A program made the position numbers and the translations under genes. Under the pieces are notes generated by a model. It had not been told where the DNA came from and searched no databases. It was given only the letters and a program-made list of their open reading frames with translations. Of a stretch of DNA of 23,027 nucleotides, positions 8,861 through 16,338 are shown in pieces (position 1 is the first letter of the stretch; each line of letters opens with the position of its first letter). Location of the stretch: contig DATHEQ010000263.1 in NCBI GenBank assembly GCA_035318505.1, positions 1-23,027 on the forward strand. Direction: 5' to 3'. Source of the stretch: DASWDH01 sp035318505 (GTDB taxonomy: Bacteria > Myxococcota_A > Polyangia > Polyangiales > Polyangiaceae).

Positions 8861-10690
8861 ATGCGCGCGCGAGCCGGGGATCCGCCCCGCACGATGCCTC
8901 AAAAGATTCTTGCCGGTCGTTGCGCAGACGCGCAGCTTCGCGGTGACGTCGTCGAAGTCAAAGTCGACCAAGTCATCCTTTCGCGCGCGCCGAATCGCGC
9001 GTTCGCGGAGGCTTGCGGGCTCGGGCTGAAGAAAACGCCCGTCGAGCTCGCAGTCGCCTACGACGGGACTTGCGTGACCGATGCGGCGAGCGATGCGGCC
9101 TTTGCCCGACGGGCACCAGAATCCGTCGCGCCGGAGATGTCGCAGTCCGGCGTGCTCATCGCGCGCCCGGGCATCGGCTTTCCCGCACCGGTGCATCTCG
9201 AGCGCTTCGGTTCGCCGGCTCGTTTGGCGGTGACCGACGATCCGCGGCTCGCCGCGGTCGGCGGCGCGGGCATGCTCGCGCTCGTCGTTTCACCAGGGCA
9301 ACTCGGACAAGCGCTCGCCCTCGGAACGGTTTCACTAAGGCCGCCGCGCAGCGTGCAAATCCTTCTTTCCGGTCGCATGCGCCCCTTCGTCTGCGCGCGC
9401 GACGTTTCGCTCGAACTTTTGCGGCGCGGCCTCAGCGAGGCCATCCAGCGCATCGAAGTGCAGCACCATGCGCCCGTGGTCCTGGAGTTCGCGGGGCCGA
9501 GCGCGCGCCTCCTCTCGGTCGCCGAGCGCGCGGTTCTATGCAGCATTGCCCCCGAGCTCGGTGCCTCGGCGGCGCTCTTCATAAGCGACGAGAAAACCGA
9601 AGTCTTCCTCCGCGATCAGCGCCGTTCCAAAGCTCACCGCACCTTGGTCCCCGATCCGGGCGCTCCTTGCGACGAGGTCATCTCCATCGATCTGGCCGCC
9701 GTCGACCCGCTTCTCTCCGATGAAACCGGGCAGGTGCGCCCCGTCCGCGATTTCGCCGGCAAACCGGTGAGCCAAGTCATCTTGGGCGGCGATACGGGCG
9801 CCACCTTGCGCGACATGCTCGCCGCGGCGATGCTGCTCAAGTCGAAGCGCGTGCCGCCGCGGCTCGACTTCATCGTAGCCCCGCCGTCCCGTCAGGTACT
9901 CGAAGTTCTGGGTCAAGCGGGCGCGCTGGCCGATCTCATCGCGACGGGCGCGCGGATCATCGAAGCCGATCGCCGGGTGGTGACCGGCGAGATGTACACC
10001 GCCGTGTCGGGTCAGCTTTCGCTGCGCACGAGCGATCGCGATCCCAGCGTGACGCATGCCAAGCCTTTCGTGGTGGCCTCGGCCGAAACGCTCGCTTACG
10101 CCGTGGCCACGGGCAACGTAGGTGATCCGCGCTCGTTCAAACGGCCGGTGCGGGTAACCGTGCCGCGCGCGCTGCCCACCGACGACGTGCTCATCCTGCG
10201 CGAACGCCGCCCGGATGCAGCGGCCACCAAGCGACCGCCGCTCCCCATATCGACGCCTCCCGCTTGGAGCGGCGGCGCCAATCTCGAGCTCGTGGAAGGG
10301 GTGCCCCTGGCGTCGGCCTGGCCGACGGCGGAATGTGCACTTCTGCTCTCGACGCTCGATGAAGTTCGGCAAGTTGCGGCGCTTGTCACCGGCGAAGGTC
10401 CGCTGAAAGCGGTCATCGCGCCCTTTGTGCCGAGTGGGCTGGTGGCGATCCTCGCCGGAGCGGGAATTCTGGCGCTTGGCGCGGACGCGAACATACTGAA
10501 ATCGCTGAAGGGACAAAAAGCAATCAACGTCTCGCCCGTGACGGCCGCGACCGACGGCGCCGTCGTCGTCACGACGCAGAACAAAACCAAGATCAACCTT
10601 TCTTGGTTGGCAGTGGGAATCGAGCGCAGCTGGACCTTCAGCGGCACGTCGCGTCCGACCCCAAGCGCCAACCGGGTGCGAACGACATGA
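8861..10690 (+). CDS. Aconitase-superfamily protein lacking Fe-S ligands and catalytic residues (pseudo-aconitase)
   Basis: A 609-residue protein with the layout of the 640- to 660-residue Aquifex-type aconitases. Landmarks that align by eye: QKILAGRC at the N-terminus, KVDQVIL, PVHLERFGSP, GGAGMLAL, FVCARDVSLELLRR, LSVAERAVLCSIAPELGA, KPVSQVILGG, APPSRQVLEVL, GALADLIATGARI, ASAETLAYAVATGNVGDPR, and LKAVIAPF in the swivel domain. Active-site motifs are gone. The cluster Cys motif SCTN reads GGDT (309-312), the paired-Cys motif CGPC reads DRRV (370-373), DSHT reads DDPR (126-129), the CHQ His is missing, and the swivel Ser-Arg-Glu-His is absent. It should not hold a 4Fe-4S cluster or dehydrate citrate. 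The start at 8861 is chosen for TAGGAG 13 bases upstream; the ATG at 8894 is an alternative. It overlaps the next gene by four bases. The role is unknown; RNA binding or scaffolding is only a guess. Confidence 0.85.
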   Translation: MRARAGDPPRTMPQKILAGRCADAQLRGDVVEVKVDQVILSRAPNRAFAEACGLGLKKTPVELAVAYDGTCVTDAASDAAFARRAPESVAPEMSQSGVLIARPGIGFPAPVHLERFGSPARLAVTDDPRLAAVGGAGMLALVVSPGQLGQALALGTVSLRPPRSVQILLSGRMRPFVCARDVSLELLRRGLSEAIQRIEVQHHAPVVLEFAGPSARLLSVAERAVLCSIAPELGASAALFISDEKTEVFLRDQRRSKAHRTLVPDPGAPCDEVISIDLAAVDPLLSDETGQVRPVRDFAGKPVSQVILGGDTGATLRDMLAAAMLLKSKRVPPRLDFIVAPPSRQVLEVLGQAGALADLIATGARIIEADRRVVTGEMYTAVSGQLSLRTSDRDPSVTHAKPFVVASAETLAYAVATGNVGDPRSFKRPVRVTVPRALPTDDVLILRERRPDAAATKRPPLPISTPPAWSGGANLELVEGVPLASAWPTAECALLLSTLDEVRQVAALVTGEGPLKAVIAPFVPSGLVAILAGAGILALGADANILKSLKGQKAINVSPVTAATDGAVVVTTQNKTKINLSWLAVGIERSWTFSGTSRPTPSANRVRTT

Positions 10691-11643
10691 AACTCTCGCG
10701 AGCACACCTCATTACGCTCTTTACCCTCTGCCTTGCGCTCACTTCGCGGCTCGCCGCCGCGCAGGCCGCGCCTCCCCAAGGCGGTCCCCCCGCGCCGGGC
10801 GCGCAGGTGCAGCCGGCTTCTCCGCAGGCGGCGCAACCTGCGCCGGGAAGCCCTCAGCAGCAGCAGCAAGGGTACCCGCCGCAGCCGCAAACCACGAAGG
10901 CTCGCGGCTATCCCGAGGCTTATTACCCGCCCCAAGGGGGCGCGCTGCAGCAACCCCCGTTTGGGGGGATCGGCCCCACGCTCGGCGGTGGGTCCGGAGG
11001 CCGCCAAGGGCCGCCGCCGAACGAGGCGGGCGAGACGCCCGACGCCGATCTCGGGCACCACGGTCAGCTCAACTTCCGCGCCGAGTTCCTCACCGGCTAC
11101 CGCATGCTGTACCGCTACGACCCGTCGCCCCGCTGCGCTCCGTACGACCCCAAAAAGAACCCGCGCGATCAGCAGAAGTTCTGTGGCTATGGTTCCGCAC
11201 CTGCCGTCGGCATGGCGGTCGGCTTTGCGCTGATCGATTTCTTCGAGCCTTTCGCGTTCGTTCGACTCGGACTCGCCAACGAGGCGGTGGAGACGAATCA
11301 GGGCAGGCTGCTCCAAGCAGGGTTCGGAGCGCGTCTCTACACGATGGCCAGTTCGCGTTTCAAAGTGTTCTTCACGCCGTGGGTCGGGGTCGACGCCACG
11401 GCCGGACCCTTCGAACCCATCGGCACCCCCCGACCGGGATCGCCGGGCTACGACGACTCGCTCGCCAACGTGAAGACCGGTTCCTACAAAACGGACATCC
11501 TCGCGCACTTCGATGTGGGGCCCCAGTTCGACTTTTCACGCGGGTTCGGCATGTACGTGTCGGGCGGTTTGACCTTGCAAATGGTGCGGTATTTCGGTGC
11601 GTCGGCCGACGTCGCGATTGGCATCCAAGCTCGAGCGCCGTAG
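10687..11643 (+). CDS. Secreted Pro/Gln-rich outer-membrane beta-barrel-like protein
   Basis: A 318-residue exported protein. The start MKLSRAHLITLFTLCLAL gives a clear Sec signal peptide ending near AAAQA (about residue 27). Then comes a long low-complexity part rich in Pro, Gln, Gly and Ala, with a run of Gln (coded by CAG repeats near 10855-10868) and YPP/YPE motifs. From about residue 120 the protein alternates polar and hydrophobic residues with many aromatics and glycines, as in outer-membrane beta-strands (for example QLNFRAEFLTGYRMLYRY and GMYVSGGLTLQMVRYF). Two cysteines, in RCAPYD and KFCGYG, could pair. The ATG at 10687 overlaps the stop of the aconitase-like gene (ATGA); the open frame upstream of it is not used. 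No named family recognised. Confidence 0.8.
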   Translation: MKLSRAHLITLFTLCLALTSRLAAAQAAPPQGGPPAPGAQVQPASPQAAQPAPGSPQQQQQGYPPQPQTTKARGYPEAYYPPQGGALQQPPFGGIGPTLGGGSGGRQGPPPNEAGETPDADLGHHGQLNFRAEFLTGYRMLYRYDPSPRCAPYDPKKNPRDQQKFCGYGSAPAVGMAVGFALIDFFEPFAFVRLGLANEAVETNQGRLLQAGFGARLYTMASSRFKVFFTPWVGVDATAGPFEPIGTPRPGSPGYDDSLANVKTGSYKTDILAHFDVGPQFDFSRGFGMYVSGGLTLQMVRYFGASADVAIGIQARAP

Positions 11644-11652
11644 GCCCGTTCC

Positions 11653-14430
11653 ATGACCACCCGCGCGCTCGCACAGACGTACGAGCCGAATCCGCTACTC
11701 GCCTACGTCTATCGCCGTTTCTTCGAGCACATTCACGCCGACGAGACCTGGGTGGCCACGGTGCGCGACGCCGCCGCACGTGGGTCGGTCGTCTATATCC
11801 TGCGTAACCTCTCGTTTCTCGATTTTCTGGCGCTCGATCACCTCACCAAGCGTCACGGCCTGCCGCGTATCCGCTTCGCCAACGATCTCGGGCTGTGGGT
11901 GCTCGAACCGATGGGCAAAGGTTGGTTCAGCGCCTTGCGCCCGCAGGGCCGCGGCCGCGCCGCCGAAGAGCTGACCCAAGTCATCGAGCAAGGCGGATCG
12001 GCGGCGCTCTTCCTCAAGCGCCCCTCGGCGGTGCTCGATCTCACCGCGCGCAAGGTGGGCCCGCGCCGCTCGCTCTCCGAAGGCGACGACCTGATTCGCG
12101 CCCTCTTTGCGCTGCAGCGCGGTCGCTCGACGCCGATCCTGCTCGTGCCGCAGGTTTTCGTGTGGACCAAGAGCCCTGACCGCCGCGAAGCAGGCGTCAT
12201 GGACGCTCTGCTCGGCACCCGCGAGTGGCCCGGGAAAATCCGGACCACGATGCAGTTTCTCCGAAACTACAAGAACGTGATTTTCCGCGCCGGCGAACCC
12301 GTGGATCTGGCCGAATTCCTCGGCACCCCAGCGGGAGCCGGCGACAACGGCGCCTCGTCCGAAGACGACGGTGCCCGCGTGCGCCGGCTCACCTACGCGC
12401 TTCTCCGCCGTCTCGAACGCGAGCGCCGCGCCATCGTCGGCCCTGTGCGCAAGGCCAACGACCGCATGCGCAGCGAAATCATCAAGAGCCCGCGCTTGCA
12501 GGGGATACTGCGCGATCTTGCCGGCGAAGGAGCGAAAGAGCGGCTCGTCCTCGGCGACCGCGCCTACGGCATGCTGCGCGAGCTCGAATCCCAACCGGAA
12601 GAGGGCGTCATTCGTGTCCTCGATGTCGCGATCGACACCGTCGTCAACCGCATCTACGACGGCGTCGAAGTCGACCAGGAAGGACTCGAGCGGGTGCGAG
12701 CCGCCGCCAAACGCGGAACGCTCGTCCTTCTGCCGAGTCACAAGAGTCACCTCGACTACTTGATGCTGTCGTTCGTTTTTTACCACGCCAACCTACAGCT
12801 TCCGCTCATCGCCGCCGGCGACAACCTCTCGTTTTTCCCGCTCGGCGTCGTGCTGCGTCGCGCTGGCGCTTTCTTCATTCGCCGTTCCTTCAGCGGCGAT
12901 CGCCTCTATGGCGCCGTCGTCGACGCTTACGTGCGCCGTCTCATTCGCGAAGGCTACTCGATCGAGTTTTTCCTGGAGGGGGGGCGCTCGCGCACAGGCA
13001 AGCTTTTGCCCCCCAAGGTGGGCCTACTCAACATGGTCGTCGAGGCGGCCCTGGCGGTGCCCAACAAAGAGCTCTTCTTCGTGCCGGTATCCATCGGTTA
13101 CGACCGGCTCGTCGAAGGATCATCGTACGTGCGTGAGCTCACCGGCGGAGAAAAACAGGAGGAAGACGCGCGCGGCCTCCTCAAAACGACTGGCCTTCTG
13201 CGCGGTCGCTATGGCCGCCTCAACATCCAGTTCGGTGAAATCCTCTCTCTTTGGGACATTCGCGCCAACGGCGACCCCGCTGCCGGCGTTCCCCCGGAGG
13301 AGCGCAGCACCGCCATGCATCCGGCCAAACGCCGGGGACTGGTGACGCGGCTCGCGCACCGCGTGATGGCCGAGATCAACCGCGCCACCGCAGTCACTCC
13401 GGGAGCGGTGGTGGCCACCGCCCTGCTCAATCATCCCCACCGCGGCATTTCGCACGGCGAGCTCACCTCGATGTGCGCTCGACTCATCAAGGTGTTGAAA
13501 GGGCTCGGCGCGCGCGTTTCGCACGCGCTCCTCGACGCACGCGGCGACCTGCGGGAAGACGCCATCCGCGAAGCGGCGCATCTCTTCATCGAAGCGGACA
13601 CCATCGTCGCCACCGTTCCCGGCGAGGGCACCAGCCTCGCTCGCACCAAACGCGCCAAGATCTACACCGGCCCCGACGTGATGTACGTGGTGCCCGACGA
13701 CAAGCGCTTGAGCCTCGATCTGTCGAAGAACATCATCGTTCACTTCTTCGTTCCGCGCGCCCTCGTCTCCACCGCCCTTTCTTCGTCGGCGCGCCCGCGA
13801 TCGCCGACGGCGCGCACGCGTCAAACCTTGCGCCCCCCCTCCGCGTCGGACGCGCCGGCACAGGCGCCCGTCTCCCGCATTTCGCCGCTTGCGCGAGCGA
13901 CACTCGAAGACCGCGTGCGCAACCTTTCCCGCCTTTTCAAGTTCGAGTTCATGTTTCGCGCGGACGCGACGTTCGAGCAAAACTTCAGTGAGACGCTGGC
14001 GGAAATGGTGACCACCGGCGAGCTCGCGCTCGGCCCCGGCGGCGACGTCGGACCCGGCCGCGGGCATGACGGCTGGACCGGCGAAGCGTGGATCGATTTC
14101 TACGCATCGGTGGCGCGCACTTTTCTCGAAGGCTACCGCGTCGCTGCACGCGGCCTCACGCTCTTGCAAAAAGGGCCCGCTAACCAGAAGGATCTCGTCA
14201 AGCGCGCCATGGTCACCGGTGAGCGGATGTTCTTGGCCGGCGAGATCGCGCGACGCGAGGCCGTCTCGCGCCCCACCATCGCCAATGCCTACCTCGCCTT
14301 CGCCGACCAGGGATACGTGTCCGCGTCGCAAGGAAAGGTATCCCTCGCCGAGTCTTTCGCCACCACCGCCGCGGTAGCTGCCATCGAATCGAAGATCGCC
14401 GGCTACTCCGCAACCGAGGACTCGCCGTGA
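11653..14430 (+). CDS. plsB: Glycerol-3-phosphate acyltransferase (PlsB)
   Basis: Membrane-associated enzyme making lysophosphatidic acid from glycerol-3-phosphate and acyl-CoA or acyl-ACP, the first step of phospholipid synthesis. At 925 residues it is longer than E. coli PlsB (about 807). The acyltransferase block is complete: HKSHLD (catalytic His363 and Asp368), GAFFIRRSFSGD, FFLEGGRSRTGK (Glu442), and VPVSIGYDRLVEGSSY. An N-terminal copy-like segment with LRNLSFLDFLAL lacks the catalytic His, as in the N-terminal domain of other PlsB proteins. A Ser/Arg/Pro-rich insert at roughly residues 706-745 separates the catalytic part from a helical C-terminus and accounts for part of the extra length. 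It starts 10 bases after the outer-membrane gene and overlaps the next gene by four bases. Confidence 0.95.
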   Translation: MTTRALAQTYEPNPLLAYVYRRFFEHIHADETWVATVRDAAARGSVVYILRNLSFLDFLALDHLTKRHGLPRIRFANDLGLWVLEPMGKGWFSALRPQGRGRAAEELTQVIEQGGSAALFLKRPSAVLDLTARKVGPRRSLSEGDDLIRALFALQRGRSTPILLVPQVFVWTKSPDRREAGVMDALLGTREWPGKIRTTMQFLRNYKNVIFRAGEPVDLAEFLGTPAGAGDNGASSEDDGARVRRLTYALLRRLERERRAIVGPVRKANDRMRSEIIKSPRLQGILRDLAGEGAKERLVLGDRAYGMLRELESQPEEGVIRVLDVAIDTVVNRIYDGVEVDQEGLERVRAAAKRGTLVLLPSHKSHLDYLMLSFVFYHANLQLPLIAAGDNLSFFPLGVVLRRAGAFFIRRSFSGDRLYGAVVDAYVRRLIREGYSIEFFLEGGRSRTGKLLPPKVGLLNMVVEAALAVPNKELFFVPVSIGYDRLVEGSSYVRELTGGEKQEEDARGLLKTTGLLRGRYGRLNIQFGEILSLWDIRANGDPAAGVPPEERSTAMHPAKRRGLVTRLAHRVMAEINRATAVTPGAVVATALLNHPHRGISHGELTSMCARLIKVLKGLGARVSHALLDARGDLREDAIREAAHLFIEADTIVATVPGEGTSLARTKRAKIYTGPDVMYVVPDDKRLSLDLSKNIIVHFFVPRALVSTALSSSARPRSPTARTRQTLRPPSASDAPAQAPVSRISPLARATLEDRVRNLSRLFKFEFMFRADATFEQNFSETLAEMVTTGELALGPGGDVGPGRGHDGWTGEAWIDFYASVARTFLEGYRVAARGLTLLQKGPANQKDLVKRAMVTGERMFLAGEIARREAVSRPTIANAYLAFADQGYVSASQGKVSLAESFATTAAVAAIESKIAGYSATEDSP

Positions 14431-15284
14431 CGGCGAGACTCGCTTGCGCATGGGCGGCGACCCTTGCGCTTTCGAGCTGCTCGTATAGCCCTTCCCCGCT
14501 GACACCTCACTGCGCGGGTTCGGTGGGTTCGCCGACGCATGGCACCCTGTCGTCCGGCGCCGAGCTCCCCACGTCCGGCCCCGGTTATCGTTGGCTCAAT
14601 CCGAACGGCCACCACTACGGCGTCCCTCGTCTCGTCGAGGCGGTCGCCGGGGCCGCCGCCGAGGTCGAGCGTCAGCGCCCGGGCGGCGCTCCGCTCATGA
14701 TCGGCGATCTCTCGCGGCGCGCGGGCGGGAGAATTCCACGTCACGCCTCGCACCGCTCGGGTCGCGACGTGGACCTTCTCTTTTATGCCGAAACGCCGGC
14801 CGGCGAGCCCGTCACCAATCCCGGATTTCTCAAGTTCGGGCCTGATGGTCTCGCTTTGGTACCGAACGAGCGCGGGGGCGGGCGGTACATCCGCCTCGAT
14901 CTCGCCCGCGAATGGCTGCTCATCAAGTCGCTCTTGGGTGCCCCGGAGGCGAACGTGCAGTGGATGTTCGTGAGCCTGCCCCTCGAGGCGCTCATCACCG
15001 ATTACGCGAGAGCGCGCGGAGAAGATCCCGAGCTCGTGTGGCACGCCGAGACGGTGATGCTGCAGCCGAGGGACAGCCTCCCCCACGACGATCATCTGCA
15101 CCTTCGCACCGCGTGCACGCCGGACGAGGCCGTGATGGGCTGCGAAGGCGGCGGGCCGTATTGGCCCTGGCTGCCCGCGCTGCCGACGGCTCCGCCGCCC
15201 GAGACCGACGAGGCGCTCGCGGTAACGCTGCTTTCCGAGCCTGCGCTCACGCCGCGTTCGGCGAGCGAAAAGGCACAGCGCTAA
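14427..15284 (+). CDS. Penicillin-insensitive murein endopeptidase-like lipoprotein (MepA family)
   Basis: LAS-type zinc peptidase that in this family cuts peptide cross-links of peptidoglycan in the periplasm. 285 residues. A lipoprotein signal with lipobox LSSC puts the lipidated Cys at position 18. Metal-site motifs are GDLSRRAGG (93-101), HASHRSGRDVD (His109 and Asp116) and HDDHLHLR (220-227), which match E. coli MepA closely. A Pro/Glu-rich tail follows the conserved part. The GTG at 14427 overlaps the plsB stop (GTGA); the nearby ATG at 14450 is out of frame, so GTG is the only start that keeps the lipoprotein signal. The overlap suggests coupled expression with plsB, joining membrane and wall growth. 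Confidence 0.9.
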   Translation: MTARLACAWAATLALSSCSYSPSPLTPHCAGSVGSPTHGTLSSGAELPTSGPGYRWLNPNGHHYGVPRLVEAVAGAAAEVERQRPGGAPLMIGDLSRRAGGRIPRHASHRSGRDVDLLFYAETPAGEPVTNPGFLKFGPDGLALVPNERGGGRYIRLDLAREWLLIKSLLGAPEANVQWMFVSLPLEALITDYARARGEDPELVWHAETVMLQPRDSLPHDDHLHLRTACTPDEAVMGCEGGGPYWPWLPALPTAPPPETDEALAVTLLSEPALTPRSASEKAQR

Positions 15285-15290
15285 CCGCGC

Positions 15291-16268
15291 ATGACTTCGC
15301 GCGCCACGCCCGAGCAGGATCTCTTGTTTCGCTCCGACGCGCTCGAGGTTTGTCGTGCGATCGCGAAACCTCGCTTCGATCTCGTCTACCTCGACCCTCC
15401 TTTCAACGTGGGGGGCGCCTTCACGGCGCGCACGCGCGCCGGCGAAACCCGCGGACGGCGCACCAAAGCGAGCGGTCCCGATGCCTACGACGATGCGTGG
15501 GGAGGCCGGGCGTCGTTTCTCGCCATGCTGCGCCCGCGACTCGCGGCGCTGCGCGACGTCATGAAGCCCGAGGCCTCGCTGTGGCTGCATCTCGACTATC
15601 GGACCGTGCATTACGCAAAAGTGATGTGCGACGAGATCTTCGGATCGGGCGCATTCCGCGGCGAGATCGTGTGGGCGCCGGGAAACGGCGCACGCGGCCA
15701 GGGGCCGAGCATCACGCACCAGACGCTCCTCATCTTCAGCCGCGACCCGAGCGACGCCGCGCGCGTCGTTTGGAATGCGAACGACCCCGCGCTGCGCGAG
15801 CCGTTCGCCGCGACCAGCCTGGAGATGCACTTTCGAAAGCGCACGCCCGACGGACGCCTTTATCGAGAGCGCACCATCAACGGTAAAACCTACCGCTATT
15901 TCGCCGATCACGGCCGTAAGCTCGGCAGTGTTTGGAGCGACATCCCGGGGATGAACGCCAATACGCCTTTGCGCAAAGAGGCGACCGGGTACCCGACGCA
16001 AAAGCCGGAACGTCTGCTCGAGCGCATCATTCGCGCCGCCAGCCGGCCCGGAGACACCGTGGCCGATCTCATGTGCGGCAGCGGGACCACGCTCGTCGTC
16101 GCCGCACGCCTCGGTCGGCGCTTCGTGGGAGGAGACGCGAGCGAGCTCGCCATCGCGACGACTTCGCGACGGCTCGAGCTTGCCGGCGTGCCCTTCCGAC
16201 TCGTCGCGGCGGGTCGATCGCGTCGGGATGCCGTCCAGGCCGGAGGCCCGGCCGGGGTCGGACCCTAG
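15291..16268 (+). CDS. Orphan site-specific DNA methyltransferase (beta-class, likely N6-adenine)
   Basis: A 325-residue amino-methyltransferase. The catalytic motif IV, YLDPPFN (Asp35-Phe38), comes before the S-adenosylmethionine motif I DLMCGSGTTLVVAARLGRRFVGGD (259-282), the beta-class order shared with type III Mod proteins. GYPTQKPERLLERII (about 233-247) is the usual segment before motif I. The DPPF form favours N6-adenine, but N4-cytosine cannot be excluded. No endonuclease or specificity gene lies beside it, so it looks like a solitary, perhaps regulatory, methylase. It follows the MepA gene by six bases and may belong to that transcription unit. The C-terminal 30 residues are low-complexity Arg/Gly/Ala. 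The target site is unknown. Confidence 0.9.
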   Translation: MTSRATPEQDLLFRSDALEVCRAIAKPRFDLVYLDPPFNVGGAFTARTRAGETRGRRTKASGPDAYDDAWGGRASFLAMLRPRLAALRDVMKPEASLWLHLDYRTVHYAKVMCDEIFGSGAFRGEIVWAPGNGARGQGPSITHQTLLIFSRDPSDAARVVWNANDPALREPFAATSLEMHFRKRTPDGRLYRERTINGKTYRYFADHGRKLGSVWSDIPGMNANTPLRKEATGYPTQKPERLLERIIRAASRPGDTVADLMCGSGTTLVVAARLGRRFVGGDASELAIATTSRRLELAGVPFRLVAAGRSRRDAVQAGGPAGVGP

Positions 16269-16338
16269 CCTTCCGGGCTATGCGGGTTTTGCTCGCGAAA
16301 GGCTCGTGCTAAGCCGGCGCAACCGAGGTCACCGAGAA

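Noticed and set aside
16266..16290. Hairpin TAGCC/GGCTA with a later TTTT after the methyltransferase gene
   Set aside because: The five-base stem includes the stop codon and is weak, and the T-run is six bases away, so it is not a convincing terminator.
16180..16338. Upstream start for the active M16 peptidase
   Set aside because: It would overlap the methyltransferase gene and bury the signal peptide that begins at 16339, which has its own ribosome site.
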